A stretch of 64,000 nt of DNA, taken from the NCBI GenBank assembly GCA_947846985.1, contig CANTUZ010000001.1, positions 68,961,521 through 69,025,520 on the forward strand, given 5' to 3'. A program made the translations under genes and the position numbers. Position 1 is the first letter of the stretch. The number at the start of each line of letters is the position of its first letter. The stretch comes from Fratercula arctica. Lineage: Eukaryota; Chordata; Aves; Charadriiformes; Alcidae. Positions 62,701 through 64,000 of the stretch are shown piece after piece. The notes beneath the pieces were generated by a model. That model ran no database searches, was not told the origin of the DNA, and was given only the letters and a program-made list of their open reading frames with translations.

Positions 62701-64000
62701 TTAGACTGAAATGTTGCTTTCTAGCCAGCCCCACTGGAGTATGCTGAAATGCTTATGGGTGGGCTGCAATTTTCCACTGCTGAGGTCAAAACCGGGTTTA
62801 TGCTATTTTCCCGTCTACTCCCTTCGATGTTCGAATGAGTTGGCTTTAACTCACGATAGCGCATTAGGTAATTGCTCTAGGAGAACTCTGGTTTAAAGCC
62901 GTCAGAACCAGCGCCCACACTGCCTCCCACTGACGTAAGCAAACGCATGTGTGAGGTAAGAAATGACTGAGGCTGGGGCCACTGGGGTAAGCCTCAGCTG
63001 CTGCTGGGCTAACAGAGCTGAGGAAGTTCAGGCTAATCCTTGCCATTCAGAAAATGACAGCAGTCTCCCCTTTTTGCACATTTGATTGAGTCAGGTAGGC
63101 ACAGGTTGGTATTTTAAACATCTTTCTAGCCTATGTGTTTTGTACCATCTTTGAACATAAGGAAATCCAGTTTTCCCTTGTATAAAACATTTTTTTGGTC
63201 TTCAGAATAATCCTATATCTTAAATGCTTCAGATTCGACATGGAAATTTGGCATGAAAATAACCTTTTTGGAGATGTAAGACATAATCTTTTTCTGGATA
63301 AATTGATTTTGTGAGAGCAAGTTGGAGACTGAGAACATGCAGTAGATTTTCTTTTCCCCTCAGTAGGTTGATGCATACAGTGGTGAAGCAATGTTCAGTC
63401 ACACGGCTGATTTGAGTAAAATAAAAAAGATCCTTAAGTGTTGCATCCTTTAAGTGTAATGTCTGCTCTTTTGGATGTGCCAGAACTAGTCTGTGAAAAT
63501 AATTTCTATCCAAACTGAGCAGTGATTTGTATTTAGAGTATATGTCCTTCTATAGCTCAAAATTGTACTCTGTGTCTGAAAATGAACTTTACAATTGTAT
63601 ACATGACTTTTCAGCATAGATCGTGCTAAAATGACGCTTGCATTAGAGGCATGCCCATCAAATGTGCACAACAAGGCAGTTCCTCAAAGCCGGTAGGAGG
63701 AAAAAAATCTATTTCCTGAGAAATTATTGAAATACATATTTTGTGATGTAACCACTTAGGCCACTGCATTGAGATAATGAAATTAAGTAATGCACCAGAA
63801 ACTGATATGGCCAGTATAGCCTGTTTGTCCCCTGGCAGGCTCCTCTAGAGCTTAGACTAGATGCTGCCTAAGACCAGTCAGACTAATGAAATTAATTTTC
63901 CCGTAGATGTGTGTCTTCTGCGTCTGTACAGCTCTGCCTGGAATAACCCAGTTTTCCCTCAGTCTCTACAGCACCATCACAGACAAGACACAGCAAAGCT
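59771..64000. other. Unique noncoding DNA
   Basis: No recognisable exon or named repeat. A T19 run at 60479-60497 is followed by CAG and resembles a splice acceptor, but the sequence after it gives no recognisable exon. A short TTATTA repeat occurs at about 61770-61786. All open frames are shorter than 95 codons. Confidence 0.5.
60479..60497 (-). repeat. Poly(T) run, 19 T
   Basis: This uninterrupted T19 ends in CAG on the plus strand. It could be a simple tract, the tail of a minus-strand retroposon or a polypyrimidine tract; only the first reading is supported. Confidence 0.9.

Overview
This window looks like 64 kb of nuclear DNA from a bird, most likely a gene-poor intergenic stretch or a very large intron. 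The host call rests on the repeats. There are several CR1 LINE fragments with the usual CR1 3' end (8-bp units of the ATTCTATG type, and the GGTTTGGGTTGGAAGGG motif on the opposite strand) and a solitary LTR of a type common in birds. The CR1 copy at 44.4-45.2 kb resembles the families common in Neoaves, but the order cannot be fixed from this window. The sequence is AT-rich and CpG-poor. I recognise no host protein-coding exon, rRNA, tRNA, CRISPR array, operon or bacterial-type signal. Almost all open frames are short chance frames. The one frame with recognisable homology over its whole length is the end of the CR1 reverse-transcriptase polyprotein at 44451-45134.

Layout: 0-4.6 kb is unique noncoding DNA. 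A 577-bp solo endogenous-retrovirus LTR lies at 4637-5213. About 5.2-24.4 kb is unique noncoding DNA containing a 650-bp pyrimidine-skewed tract (13.7-14.35 kb) and two stretches that look like possible conserved noncoding elements (9.64-9.93 kb and 18.1-19.2 kb). A decayed ancient CR1 (minus strand) sits at about 24.44-24.7 kb or further. Two small CR1 pieces in opposite orientation abut at 25.97-26.4 kb. A 2.4-kb 5'-truncated CR1 on the minus strand occupies 28.95-31.33 kb. Ancient SINE-like and foldback relics lie at 34.4-34.6 kb and 35.72-35.84 kb. A fairly young CR1 on the plus strand is at 44.45-45.22 kb. Ancient CR1 relics lie at 46.44-46.79 kb and 47.59-47.67 kb, and MIR-like relics at 55.94-56.11 kb and 59.60-59.77 kb. 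The rest to 64 kb is unique noncoding DNA.

The window has no set of genes working together. Its history is one of layered retroposition: old amniote-age relics (ancient CR1, MIR-like, foldback element), then a mid-age CR1, then a retroviral LTR and a younger CR1. Any host function is more likely regulatory, such as enhancers in a gene desert, than coding. I found no convincing new biological system. The points most worth a second look are the foldback element, the perfect 18-bp double E-box palindrome, the clustered E-box repeat, the back-to-back CR1 pieces and the homeodomain-type site cluster.
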